A stretch of 64,000 nucleotides of DNA from Triglochin maritima (GCA_963682175.1 OY821775.1:11194501-11258500); one strand, 5' to 3'; shown: positions 11,376 through 23,600, counted from the stretch's first letter. Translations and numbers: made by a program. Notes: generated from the letters alone by a model not told the origin.

Positions 11376-12660
11376 GAAAAGGTTGCATGGGGAAATGAAA
11401 TGTTACATTGGGAATCGAAATGTTGCATCGGGAAACTAAAAATTGCATGTGACACAAAATAAATATGCTACTTAGTTAAGTTCAAAAAGTAAAAGACATT
11501 TGAATTTTGCTGACTGGACTGCTGACTGTACTGACCATGTCAGCGCGCGTCACGAACGCCCGCGTCTGTGTATAAGGATCCTTTCAAAAACATTTAGATA
11601 ATTGTAAGTCTTTGTTAAACAAATATTTTGAAGAATATGAAAGATTACATAATGTAAATCAAATGTGTTTAAATATTGTTAGTTCATCATCACAATCACC
11701 TACAATGGATCCAGATGATGACGACTCCCAAATGAATTAGTTGACTCAAAAAGATTAAAATTAGTGCAAAATGAAACACAAAATGAATTGACTGGATATT
11801 TAAACACCAAAATATGCTTAACTATTGCTGAGTTAAAAGCTTTTGATGTTTTTAGACTGATGAGCAAAGAACTCATGTAGGTTCCACTGGTCTTCTTGAT
11901 GGCACGAGTCTTATTATATCATCTGACATCAACTATGGTGTCAGAGTCTGCATTTAGCGTATGTAAACATGTATTGATTGACAAGAGACAAAACATGTCC
12001 GACAAGTCAATCACGATAAGTGTATGCCTGAAGGATTGGATGGATGTTGCAGACAGAATGCAAAACATGCGTCTTAATGATAGCAGTGATGATAAAGATT
12101 GAAGACAAATTAGCTAAACTATTATGTTTAAGGAGTATTTTTTTCCTAATACTCTTTAGGTTTTTTCATTAGTCCTTAGGTTTAGCTAGTCTTCGTACTA
12201 ATTTCATATGTAACAAATTGTGCATTTATATTGTTACTCTATTTGAGTCAACAATTATTAATAAATAAAAAAGGAAAAAAAGTTCAAAAAAATGAAAAAT
12301 ATGCACCCTTAGAAACTTATTTGGCAAAATATGCACATTGAAAACGGCACCTCCAATACCATTTTCATTAAGTGAAAACGACACCTCAAGTGTCGTTTTC
12401 AACCAAGGTAAAAACGACATTCGAGATGTTATTTTTACCTAGAGTTAAAATGGGGTTGACCAGCCATCATCTTCATTCTCCCACTCCCAAAATTTTCCCC
12501 ATTCCCCATTACTCCCTCTCTCCGGCGACCAACACTGTTGAGGTTTGGTTTTTATTTTGTTTTTTATTTTTTTTTATTTTGACATGAAATACAAATATGT
12601 ATAGTTAATGTATTGTTGTTATGTTCATGTATGAAATGTAGATTTTCTACACTCGAAGTA

Positions 12661-15195
12661 ATGAGCTCCGGTACCGAATTGGTTATGAGTTTTTTCGATG
12701 GAATTGTTACATTCGTAGATAAGGTACCAGAATATGAAGGTGGTTACAGACGGATGCTTAATGTTAATACTGAAATGCAATATGATGATCTCTGTCAAAC
12801 AGTTTGTCGAGTTTGTGGTTTCCGAGAAGGAGAGTTTGATCTAAAGTTAACCTGCAAATGACCACCGTATGAAAAGTATACATAAGCTGAAGTTTTTGAT
12901 GATCAGAGCGCGACTACAATGCTATCTTTATTTAACTTCATGAATACGATTGTATTGTTTGTTCAGAAACAACCCAAGCACTATACTACTGTCCACCAAA
13001 GTCAGTTGAATGAGGATTATCAACAAATGACACAAACATATAGGCAATATGAAGTAGGTCCGTCGTCGGCATTTCTTAAGTCGTATTTTGAACCTTATGA
13101 GCACACACTAATGAATATTAGTAATTATGAAGACATGTTGAAGATGCAGAGAGTGATGAGATAGATGATGATGAGGCAAATGGTCAGATGGATGGTGATG
13201 AGATAGACATAGTTGATGTAGATTCAACCCCACTTCCGGAGCTACAGAACATGTTTCATCATATGGCAGATGCAGTGAATCGAGAACTTGATAGCAACGT
13301 ACATGAAGCCATCATTAGTAATGAATTGCCACCATTGACAGTACTACCAGATTTAAGGCACTTACCAGACATAGAATTTGACGAGAACTGGATTGAAGAT
13401 TCAGTCATTGGAAATGTCGATGGGCGTATTGCTGCGTACACTCAATACGATAACTTAGAAGATGGACGAAGTTATTGGTTGCATAGAACTTTCTCAACAA
13501 AAAAAATTGGCTGCATGAGTTGAATGAATGACATTTGCCAAAAAAATGTCAAATTCAAAGTGTTAACATTTGGGTCAAAACGATTTACAACTGGTTGTTT
13601 GAAAAATGAGTGTAAATGGAGGATACATGTCTCTTACAGTCAGAACAAAAAATGTTTTAAAGTTAAGAAGTACAAGTCTGAACACACCTGTAGTAACGAG
13701 GGACTTTTGCATGACCACGTGCAATATGATGCCAGTTTAATTTCTAACATGATTTTTGTCACCATTCGAACAAACATAACCATTACTCCTGTAGAAATTC
13801 AAGCTTTAGTGAAGACTAATTACTTCATAGATATAAAGTATGACAAAACTTGGTACGCCCGCAAGAAAGCATTGGAACAATTATACAGAGTTGATGAGAC
13901 ATCTTATCGTAACTTAAGACATTTTATGTCTAATATTTGCACCACCAATCCTGACACCGTGGTCAAGATTCAGACATAGAGGATAAATCACAACGTTGAG
14001 CAGTTTCAAAGAATTTTCTGGTCATTCGCGGCCTCAATTGAAGGTTTTCAGTACTATAGACCCGTGTTGAGCATTGATGAGACTCATTTGTTTGGCAAGT
14101 TTGAGGAGACTATTTTGATTGCTATGTGTACTGACGCGAACTCCACTTTGTTTTCTTTGGCGTTTGCTATTGTTCAAAAAGAATCGGGCAGCTACTGGCA
14201 GTGGTTCTTAAGTATTTTGGCCAGTAGAGTATGCACACGAGAGAAATTGTGTATTATTAGTGACCGATTTTTGAGTCTTAAAAATATTGTGAAGACTTTC
14301 CCCCCAGAGCGAGGCCATGTCCATAGGTTTTGTTTGAGACATATGAGTGCAAATATGTCAAGAAATGCTCGGTGCAGGAATGTCAAATTGCAACATAAAT
14401 TTTGACATGTCGGTGTCGCTTCTGATAAAAAAACATTTGAAGAACATATGAAGGATATCGAAGTTAATTACTCTCATGGCTTCAAGTGGATTAAAGAACA
14501 AGAAGATGTTTCGTATTGTGCATTATGTCATGATTTTGGCATCCGTTTCGGTATAATGACCACAAACTTGTCAGAAAGTTTCAACAATGTGTTAAAGCGT
14601 GTACGTGGCTTACCACTTTGTCTTCTCATCATGATGACTTATCTGCGACTGAATAAATATTTTGTCAGTAGAAGAGATGAAGGGGAGAATATGATGTTGG
14701 CCTATCCTAAAAAGATCAATGATGAAATCACAAACCAACGACAGTTGGCTACACAGTTTTGTGTCACTAGACATAGTCATAACCTTTTCAGTGTCGAAAG
14801 CAACCAATCTCGTAGCTATCAGGTTGCTTTGACGGAGTCAGGCCCAACATGCTCGTGCGGGTTCATAGATGAACACCACGTTCCATGATCACATGTGTTG
14901 GCCGTATGCAGCAACCGCCACGTGAACATTCATACTTCGCGAATCGTCTTGGAATACCTAACCACCCAAGCTTACAGGAAAGCATATGCACCTATTTTCT
15001 TTCCAATACTAAACGAAAGATTTTGGGCAGAGGAATGACATATAGCATTAGTAGTACCTTCTATGGTATGACGAAGTGGGCGACCGGAAACAAAAAGAAT
15101 CATAAATAACATGGACGAACAAAGTGGATGATTAATACGATGTTGCCTTGTCGCAAGTTAGGTCACAACAGGAAAACATGTAAAGATACTATTTA
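12661..15195 (+). pseudogene. MuDR/MURA-type transposase pseudogene
   Basis: Pieces in order: a PB1-like N-terminal region (MSSGTELVMSFFDG..., 12661), an acidic linker, a zinc-binding MuDR-type segment with GCLKNECKWRIHVSYSQNKK (about 13590-13650), the MULE catalytic core with VLSIDETHLFGKFEE (14064) and CIISDRFLSLKNIV (14251), and a SWIM-type zinc finger TCSCGFIDEHHVP-stop-SHVLA (about 14848-14905), where the third cysteine codon TGC has become TGA. Other stops (for example at 12859 and 12892) and frameshifts break the frame. The product would have been a cut-and-paste transposase of the Mutator superfamily; as it stands it cannot be made. Confidence 0.87.
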
Positions 15196-15379
15196 ATATG
15201 TTCATTTTGTGTTCTTCATTTTAGCCTAAATTTCCCTTGTACCCCATGTAGGGGAAACAATATTTTATGTTAATCATCGCTCAAGAACAATAATACATGT
15301 GTTGTGAATCTCAGGTTAAAACATAATATTTGTGTTGAAAACTAAAACAACCAAAGTGAACACTTTGGAATTCTGTCTG

Positions 15380-15485
15380 CTGCAAAAATGACACTAGTAG
15401 TACCATTTTTAGTTGAATAAGAACGACATTGTTGTTGCCATTTTAATAAATATAAATGGCAACAACAGTGCCACTTTTGCAACAG
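15380..15485. repeat. Internal palindromic motif block of the MULE
   Basis: Several head-to-head units such as AATGACACTAGTAGTACCATT, with AACGACATTGTTGTTGCCATT- and AATGGCAACAACAGTGCCA-like forms, placed between the 3' ends of the MURA and PMD genes. They belong to the same motif class as the subterminal blocks near 12340, 24440, 26690 and 37085. Confidence 0.55.
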
Positions 15486-15739
15486 GCAATCTGATTTTTG
15501 CAAACATTCTCTTGGACTTTAAATCCAAGTCTTTAAACACCTGTGGGGAAAAATACAATTCGAATCTCACCGTATAACAAACATACAAGACATTTCAGAC
15601 AATTAAACAGTAAAATAAAATTGTTCATAACACATGAAATAGTTTTTAACAAATAAATTTTTTCTTAACCAAAATGTAATGACAACTAAGGTGGAGAAAA
15701 ACTTTAGTAGGAATTTTATTTCGTCCACCTCATCGTGGG

Positions 15740-17409
15740 GCCTTCGAAGGGCGACGACGGTAAACCTGGGTTATCACACCAGCATCGTCTTCAACAACCC
15801 CACCTCTTTCGAGTTCAGAACCTTAAAATCCTGAACTTTCGCCTACGTGAAATGAAGAACCCTCGCCGTGAAAGAACGTAGTATCGTGCGTTTCTTGAGT
15901 CAGAATCCCTCCATCGTTGGCAGACACTCCGGTGAAAATGAAATTATCATCTTAATCAATTGACACTCCTATTTCTGGGAGATTTTCCTCAGAATATGTT
16001 CGATGTGGTTGGGAGCAAACATCTTATGACAATTTCAATGACATATCTACACTCTTAAAGCACGTCATCATTTCCTTGATCTTTTTCTTCAATTTTGCCG
16101 TTACTGAGTGGACCTGTGTGAAGAAATGCATCCCTTGAAGATGGTGAATATCTTCATGTAAGTTGTGGAAGTCATGAAACTGCTATAAAAACACATTTAT
16201 GATTAGAAAATGCAAATTAAAAGCTTAACCAAAATTATAAGATTTTCATTTCTTACCAAGTATCGATCTCTAACAGCTGGAGACCTATAATTCGGTAATT
16301 CTTCCTTTTGAACTCTTCTCGCCAGTCATCGAACCGTAATCTGTCAACACCACTCCATGTAAATACGTCTACAAGCATCTAAATCTTCCGACAGTGAAGG
16401 AGTCTCGATCTGCATAAACTCTTGTTGACGTGACCATGCTTGAATGTATAACTACTGCTCTTGCAACTAGTTTACTCTGGGCTTTCCCTGAGCCTTCTTC
16501 ATCTTGCAAATCTTCGCTAATTCTGAAATATGTTGCTGCAATCCAAACCGACGCATCACCATGTCTGGAACGTGCATGGCGGCAACTCCGAAACAAACAA
16601 TCCATGTTCTGCTCATCCAAACTTCATGTCCTTGGCGGTAATCAGCAGGTAACGCCATCAAATCTACTTCTTCGTATGTGTTCCAACAAACTTGACTTTC
16701 TTCTTGAACGTCCAACTCATTTCTGTAAATTCAATCTGAGCCATCTTCACATTGTTCACCCACGATCTAGGATTTCACCAACATGAACCTAAATGACACA
16801 ATGAAAGTTGCACACTGGGAGTTCTAGATGGTCGTCCAACATGAAGATGTTCCCAACACAAAATATGTAACAATGTCTAAAAACCAACTACTTGTTTCCC
16901 ATTTTTCAGATAGACTTAATCCAAATATTGGTACAGAACAGCTAAGGATGCAGCCCCCAACTGTAGTTTCCACATTCAAATATATTCTCCAACAACAGTA
17001 AATATCTAAGGTGGACTTTGTTTTCACTCTTATCGCCTACTATCCTGGATCCTAACTAAAACAAAATGTACGCTCTCGTGTGCTGCATCACCTCCTCATA
17101 TGTTTCATATGGCGCCACAACTTGATAATTTTGCTGCAACCACTGCAATAACATGTATCCACTTTTCACTACAGTTGTCTCTTCTTCTTCTTCTTCTTCT
17201 TCAGCACCCAACATATTAATGCAAACCTCGGGCCAATCATGATCTAAGGTTGCACACACCGCCAAACCGTCAACACGAAGATCACTAAGCATAGCTACGT
17301 CTTGTAGCGTAATGGTCATCTCCTCGTGTCTAAAATGGAAGGTGTGTGTCTCAGGCCACCACCTCTCCACAACAACACGGATCTGATTCCAATCCAATGG
17401 AAGTTGCAC
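15740..17409 (-). pseudogene. Plant mobile domain (PMD) gene in the MULE, decayed
   Basis: The clearest part is at 17056-17409 (MQLPLDWNQIRVVVERWW, THTFHFRHEEMTITLQDV, MLSDLRVDGLAV), the hallmark of PMD/MAIN-like proteins, often annotated as Ser/Thr phosphatase 7 long-form homologues. It goes on through a Glu run (GAA repeat) and, after frameshifts, KVHLRYLLLLENIFECGNYSWG (16990-17045) and DMVMRRFGLQQHI (about 16530-16570). PMD genes are known partners of plant MULEs as well as domesticated genes. Frameshifts near 17056 and 16800 break it. It ends near the motif block between the two genes. Confidence 0.78.
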
Positions 17410-17839
17410 ACCGGGAATTATAGATCGTCGTCCGACATGAAGATGTTCTCAACACCATATTTGTAACAATGTAAGGAAACCAGCTAATTGTTTCCTTTTT
17501 CAGACATGCCTAATCCAAATATTGGTATAGAATAGCTAAGGATGTAACTTCCCAACTGTAGTTTCCACATTCAAATATGTTCTCCAATAACAGTAAATAT
17601 CTAAGGTGAACTTTGTTTCCACTCTTATTACCTACTTAATGAAAACGGTACTGGAAGTGTTATTTTCAATGTGCATATTTTGCCAAATAAGTTTCTGGGG
17701 TGTATATTTTTCAAATTATTATTTTTTGATTATTTTGAAAAAAAATCCAAATAAAAATTGATATTTTTGGACAAAACAAATTGTGTTTGTTAATTCAATT
17801 GTGATTCTATACTTACCAAATTAAAAACGACCTAAAAAT

Positions 17840-18010
17840 CGAAACTCAACCTGACACTCCCAGATCCGGCCCGACCCAGGCCACTGTGTCGTGTCGGCAC
17901 GGCCGGCCCATGCCTGGCCCCCGTGACGTGGGTTGTGTCGGGCCTAGGGTTCCAGCCATGTGTTGGCCGGTCCGACGACACAACCCGACACGATACGAGT
18001 CACAAGTCTA
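17840..18010. mobile_element. Degenerate hAT-like GC-rich repeat
   Basis: Rich in GGCCCGACCC, GTGTCGTGTCGG and CCGACACGATACGAG, typical of the compositional repeats in plant hAT MITEs, and ending near CACAAGTCTA. No target duplication was identified. It may be the outer end of a larger element whose other end is at about 19982. Confidence 0.4.
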
Positions 18011-18156
18011 CTTACAAGTGCAACATATATTTCTTCTCAGGGTTCTTCTAGTTGAACTATGTCCGGAACTCCTTCCTGTAGACCAATCAATACGTAGAGA
18101 AATCAAAATACAAAGTTAAAAGCAAAGTAGCAGCAAAGAAGATTGAAACAATACAC

Positions 18157-18274
18157 GAAGACGAAGAAAGCACTGAGTGGCCTCTTGGGCTTGTTTGGGT
18201 CCTTTTTGTCGTTTCTTCGAAGCCCTCGTGCTTTCGAATGCCTTCCTCTTGTTAGAGACGTTGTATAACACATA
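18157..18274 (-). pseudogene. HMGB (high-mobility-group box) exon fragment
   Basis: The minus strand reads RRNDKKDPNKPKRPLSAFFVF, the start of the HMG box of plant HMGB chromatin proteins, and stops at a GT donor right after FFVF, where HMGB genes have an intron. A TTTCAG acceptor at 18275-18280 precedes it, and a donor-like GAG|GTATGG at about 18563 could end a 5'-UTR exon. No exon for the remaining HMG box was found down to 17.7 kb, so this is a fragment rather than a gene. It sits between hAT-like ends at 17840 and 19982, which suggests capture and carriage by a transposon. Confidence 0.68.
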
Positions 18275-18690
18275 CTGAAACATTAATCGATCTCAATCCT
18301 CTACAAATCCTAAATCAGAAGCAAAAAACAACTTAACTAGAATCACAAAAAATCATAACCACAAATTCCAACAAAACTTGAAAGAAATTACAAATCGTAG
18401 AATCATCTAGCAAATTCGAAATGTATCTATCACACTCCAACAATATCTAGCACTCCAGAAAACATAAAATCAAACCATACAAGCAGTAATCTCAACAATA
18501 CAGAATAACACCATGCAATCAAACACCAAACCAATAATTCCACTAAACAAGGAAATTGAACTACCATACCTCAGAGGAACGACAACGCAACAGAACGACG
18601 AGATGACGACGAAGAGGGATGACGAGAGGATAGTGGCACACGACGATGAAGATTTTAGTCGTCAGAGGCGAGGAGCAACAAAGGCTTTAA

Positions 18691-18849
18691 GGGCACCCTT
18701 AACGGGTCGGGCGTGCCCTCACGCCAGACTCGGGCGCCTGGGCGCCCTCCCCTTAACGGGGAGGGTGCCTGTCGGGTGGGCGCCCAGGTGGGCAATCGGG
18801 TGCCGAAGCACCCGATTTGGCGCCCGGGCGCCCATCGGGCGGGGGGCAC

Positions 18850-18886
<37 letters not shown>

Positions 18887-19511
18887 TTCGTCGATTTTTT
18901 ATATATATATTTTAGTGGAGGTTTTGTTATTATAGTTAATTGATAATGTATTGGGTATTTTTTAGTAATGTGGGTTGATAAATTTTTATTATTGTGGTAA
19001 CGAGTTGGATTACAATAAGTTTTTTTACAAGTGAAGAAGATTAACAAATTTTCAGATCAAACAATTTCAAGATCCAAAAAAATTCCAGGGGGCGCTGCCT
19101 CCTTGCCACCCACGCCACCTCACCGTCGAGGTGGAATGCCGCTCTCTCACCGGGGAGCGAGACCCCCGAACGACATGTCGAGGTTATTTAATAGTATGAT
19201 CTAAGATGATTAACTCATGGTCTAAACACATGGTTAGGGTCAATTGATAATGTATTGGGTATTAATTGATAATGTAGTAATTTCAATTAATAAAAATGTA
19301 ATTCGTTAAATTGTGGGGTAAGAATTAAAATTGTTTAATTAATAAATGATGTGGAGGAAAGAGAGTGTAGGGTGGGTGTGGGTAGCCCGGGCATGGTTAA
19401 GGGTGGTTTTTGGGTGGATGAGGTGAGCTGACGTGGCAGAGAGAGAAGCTGACGTGGCGGAGAGAGGGAGCAGAACGCCCGGGGGTAGCCCGGGCATGAT
19501 TAAACATGCTC
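18691..19511. mobile_element. PIF/Harbinger-type MITE with TAA target site
   Basis: An 821-bp element with ends GGGCACCCTTAAC (18691) and GATTAAACATGCTC (19511), flanked by TAA at 18688-18690 and 19512-19514, the 3-bp target of Harbinger transposases. The left end is very GC-rich (GGGCGCCC-type palindromes) and the right end has matching GCCCGGGC motifs. It carries a 34-bp run of C. No genuine coding frame is present. It appears to have landed in the 5' leader of the HMGB fragment. Confidence 0.78.
18852..18885. repeat. Poly-C tract, 34 bases
   Basis: Thirty-four consecutive C, the longest of four such runs in the window, inside the Harbinger MITE. The proline and glycine runs in overlapping frames have no meaning as proteins. 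Confidence 0.97.
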
Positions 19512-19744
19512 TAATGAGAGGACAACGAGAGGATGGTAGGGAGGGGTGGCAAGCGGCAAAGGACGATGGAGAGGGATGACGACGAGGAGTGGAGAGCGAC
19601 AACAATATGGAGAGGGATGACGACGAGGAGTGGAGAGCAACAACAGTTGAAATCCAAGATGAGCGGCGATAGTTCGAACTTCGAAGGAGGTAGGGATTGG
19701 ATTTGTTGGCATTTTGAGGGGTTTGGGAGTGGGGAGTTAAACTA

Positions 19745-19982
19745 ACGTGTTTATCATGTACTAACATGTTATTGATGTGTTATCATGTATGAACGTGTAT
19801 AATCGTGTATTCAAGTACACAATACATTATCGTGTATATTATCAGGTTATCGTGTATAAAGGTTTATACACAAGTCCAACACGATATTATATTGTATATC
19901 GTGTTGTGTATTCTTATCGTGTATAGAGACTTGTATCCATACATGAAATTATCGTGTCGTGTCTGATTTTGACAAGTCTATA
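19745..19982. mobile_element. Degenerate hAT-like end
   Basis: Filled with TATCGTGTAT/ATACACGATA units and ending GATTTTGACAAGTCTA, similar to hAT ends of the TAGACTTGTCAA type. It is related to the block at 5028-5245. It may form one transposon with the block at 17840-18010. Confidence 0.42.
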
Positions 19983-19999
19983 TTTACAGGATAATGACT

Positions 20000-20620
20000 A
20001 ACTACAAGAAGCACATATACTTGGATATATCAATAATGAGTTGTATACTTGCATGGATTAAAAATACGAAAATAAAACTCTGAAAATAAGCATGGGTTCA
20101 TTCACTTAGAATGTGGGGGGTAATAGACTACTAAGGTCGTAGGTTATGATTGTCAGTGGAAATAAATAGTAAAAGTTAACTACAGAAAACATACTTCACT
20201 GAGAAAGTTGGCAATTAAATAGACAAAAATAATTCTTCTCACTCCATTTGCAGAGGCAAACAAGGACCCATATTACTTAATAAATCATAAATAGCACAAA
20301 CTTAAGAGTTCTCTTTTGCCCGGTTAATTTACAAGGTTATTTAATATAAGAGTAACTAAACAAAGTTTAATTTCTAGACTATACTACCAGTCTAAACTTT
20401 ACTTGCTTGCACCTGAATAGTGTATGCCTCAACGCAGACCGGCATTTTCAGAAGAACGTTGAAACAACTGGACCAAAAAAAGAAGTAAAACGGTCCCGTT
20501 CTAAGTGGTAGTTCATTCACTTGCTATCTCCATCGTATGTTAGAGGCAAAACGGCCGCTATGTTTCTATAAATTTCCTTGTTAGCTATAGAAGAAGTCCT
20601 TGAATTTCCTTTTGATTCCT
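20000..20620. other. 3' flank of the coiled-coil gene
   Basis: Non-coding, AT-rich stretch downstream of the stop codon at 20624. It probably includes the 3' untranslated region. Nothing else was recognised. Confidence 0.4.
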
Positions 20621-20623
20621 AAC

Positions 20624-23600
20624 TCAAGGAAAGAAGGGATCTTGATGGTTCCGGTAAATGCGGAACAGCTGCTTGGAGTACCGGGCGACTACCTGGTTGC
20701 AGAAATCAAGTCCTCCAGCATCATACTTTGCAAGATCATCAACAGTTCTCTTCACTGGGCCATTAAAATCATAATCCAAGAGAAATCGTGCAATGGTTGA
20801 GCCCCTGGCAGGAAAGGAAAGAAGAATTTGGTAATCCATAATTATCACAGGAAGAAAATAAATGAAAAACCTCATGTTAAGAGAGGAGTTTGATATTATA
20901 CATTTGTGCTTGACTATAGAGGAAAAAATAATGTGCTCACAATAATCTCACAACGAGCTACCACAGTTTGAGTCTTGAAGATGTTTAAGCCAGAAAGTAC
21001 AGACGTAGTTGTGGCAATCATCTCGTGCTTAAATTTTTGCATGAATAATGCTTTATTTACAATTTCTTAAACTTGACATGTGAGTTATTTGTTAAGCTGC
21101 AATTAAAAAATAAATCAACCTAGAAAGGAAAATAAAGACAACATAGATGGAAGGGATATGGTCATACGTCATAGTACCCCTGATTATCTGCCCTTTAAAA
21201 GATTATGAATGCAACTCCCAATCACTTGGGTGTCGGTTGCAGCGCTTCTCTACAATTCCAGTTCACTAATACTACTAGTTCTGACAACCTATTCTCAGAT
21301 CCATAAAAATCCCAATTTACTGCATTGCAAACCTATTAAGATGGTCACTAGCCACAACAACCTCATAAAACATAATGGACCTTACAATGCTTAAGCTTGA
21401 TTTATAATAGGGTTAATTACAGTTTGTCCCCCTGAACAATGCATTGATATCACTTTGCACCCTTAAACTTTTAAATGTGACATTTACCTCCCCTGAACTT
21501 TCGTTTTGTAACATTGTACCATCTGAACTTTAAAAATTCATTATTTAAACACACATTCGCAAAAAAAAAATCTGTTGTATCCTTAATATATTCTCCAACT
21601 TAATTTCACGTGAAAGTTCAGATCGAATCAGATGTCAGATATAGTTAGAATTTGGTACATATTGGTACTGAATCCGATCCAAATTCCAACCATATCTGAC
21701 TTCCGATTCAATCCGAACTTTCACGTGAAACTAAATTTACGAGTATATTAGGGATACAACGCAAAGAAATGCGAAGGTGTTTAAATAATTGATTTTTAAA
21801 GTTCACGGGGCGAAGTGTTACAAAATGAAAATTCAGGGGAGGTAATTGAAACATTTTAAAGTTCAAGGGTGTAAAATAATATCATGACATAGTTCAGGGG
21901 ACAAACGTAATTAACCATTTATAATATTAGCTGACTCGTGTCCTTGTAGACTCCATTACATTTCTTGCCCAAGCAATGTGGCCTAAACTAGGATGTTACA
22001 TGATAGCAAAAGTTTACATATTGAATTAGAAATTTACTGGATTGCTTGCCAACATACTATAGCATGATATATTTAAAGATTGTGATAACAAAGCTAAACA
22101 AGAACGCCCACGTGTGAGAACCGAGGGCATGAAGCAGAAGTTGTAACAAACTATAAAACCAAATGGTTCTAAAGAACCAACTTCATGGAAAAAAATGTAA
22201 TTAGATGTCTAATGCTGAATTGGAGCGTTAGAGAATGAGTTTCCCCTTGCTTATAAAAATAGGTCAACTTTGCCAATGCTCAGAATCCAAATTTAACACT
22301 CAAATGATGATTGATTACTTCCTGTCTCAAAACGAAATATAACTAGATAATGTCCAGTGAATGAACAGAAACTATAACTTTGTAAATGGTCTTTGATAGA
22401 AGCATAATAAGTTGACCAATTGCTTGTAGGGAACCTAACGGGGAACGTTTAAGAAAGTTAAAAATCATCCACCATCCCATGGTAACATTACCAAATGTAG
22501 CAGTGAACCTAAACAATCACATCATTATGAAAATTTCAGTCATCAGCTGGTACTTGAAATTATACTGCCGATTGTAACTTAGAACACTTAAAAAGTGAAT
22601 GCAGAAATAGAAACAATTAAACAACAAAATATATGTAAATAAGCCACAATGAAAGATCCTGCAATAAATACCTCGGAGCATCAAGCTTGTTAAATCCTAG
22701 CCCATTCTGGTTGATAGATATCTGCTGTCGATAGAGAGCACAAACAGCTTTCAAACAAAGCTCAGGGTCCTTGATAAAATCAGAAAGCATATCTGCCTCA
22801 TGATCCCATCCGAAGAGTTTCTTTTCCCCACCAGTACTCACCACAATCTTCTTAAAGTCCGGATCATCATCAGACTGTTTTCCCTCAAATTTCTTACAAT
22901 CCAACATTGTCAGTGTTTTAGCACCATTTCGAGAAGGATCGCAATCAGACCGCTTTTCCTCACATTTCTTACAATTCGACAATTTCAGCGTTTTGCCACC
23001 ATTTCGAGCAGGACGACCATCAGATCGCGTTTCCTCACATTTCTTAAGATCCAACCTTTTCATTGTTTCACCACAATTTCGAGCAGGAGACCGCTTTCGC
23101 TCGCATTCCACCCGATCCTCTCCACTCCTCACCTCCCCAACTTTTCTCCGCACAAGCCTCCTTATTGGCACCTCATCCTCATTCTCCACCTCCTCGTCTC
23201 CATCACTAACAACCACCCCCGAAACCCGCTTTTTCTTCGGATTCTGAACCACAACTTCCTCAAACCCCACATCCCCATCATTCTCACACATCTCCAAAAC
23301 CCCCTCTTTCCTCCCCAACCTCTCCACCAAACCCTTCATCTCCAAAAACCTCATCCTCCACCCCTCCGCCTCCTCCTCCACCTTCTCATTGGCGGCGAGC
23401 AGGTCGTTAATGACCTCCTCGAGCTCGGCCACCTTCCTCGCGGCGGCCACCTCGACCTCCGCCGCCAGGGCCATGACGACCCGGTGCTCGGTGCGGATCT
23501 TATCGACGGACTGTGGGAGGATCTGCTGAAGGAAGGCGACCTCGGACTCGAGGCGGCGGTTGTCGTCGGCGAGGGTTCGGAAGAGGGCCTCGGCGGCTTG

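Larger units (their letters stand above)
8251..11581. mobile_element. Mutator-like non-autonomous element in the hAT pseudogene
   Basis: Flanked by an identical 9-bp repeat TTTCAAAAA (8242-8250 and 11582-11590), the target length of Mutator-like elements. The two ends are long imperfect inverted repeats of about 150 bp sharing GCTGACGTGGTCAGTCCAGT, TTTTGTGTCACATGCAACTT and repeated CAATGCAACATT units. It encodes no transposase. Its body is a short-period tandem array plus a later solo LTR; without the LTR it would be about 1.2 kb. Confidence 0.82.
6955..12115 (+). pseudogene. hAT transposase pseudogene, split by a later insertion
   Basis: A decayed hAT-superfamily transposase of the zf-BED/RICESLEEPER type. 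The order of remnants is right: a BED zinc-finger piece (TCKSCGKVISAKSSGGTDHL, about 6963-7024), the mid domain (HIRCVCHTLNLVVHDEL, 7630-7680), LLPFSFCLAFIMDPRFKI (about 8145-8190), and the C-terminal dimerisation domain (TSTMVSESAFSVCKHVLIDKR, 11930-12000). Many stops and frameshifts exclude function. The frame is cut at NYENFQK (8250) and resumes exactly at HLDNCKSLLNKYF (11591), across the element at 8251-11581. The upstream end of the parent transposon was not found. Confidence 0.85.
12294..17714. mobile_element. Mutator-like element carrying MURA and PMD genes
   Basis: About 5.4 kb bounded by inverted ends sharing GAAACTTATTTGGCAAAATA and TGCACATTGAAAA (left 12294-12342, right about 17667-17714). 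The left half holds a MURA-type transposase on the plus strand and the right half a plant-mobile-domain gene on the minus strand, so the two converge. Blocks of the motif GAAAACGRCA...TGTCGTTTTC lie just inside the left end (12340-12440), weakly inside the right end (17640-17675), and between the genes (15385-15480). The outer limits are uncertain by some bases because a clean 9-bp duplication was not seen. Both genes are decayed. Confidence 0.78.

Noticed and set aside
18513..19047. Frames with long proline or glycine runs
   Set aside because: Read through poly-C and GC-rich MITE sequence.
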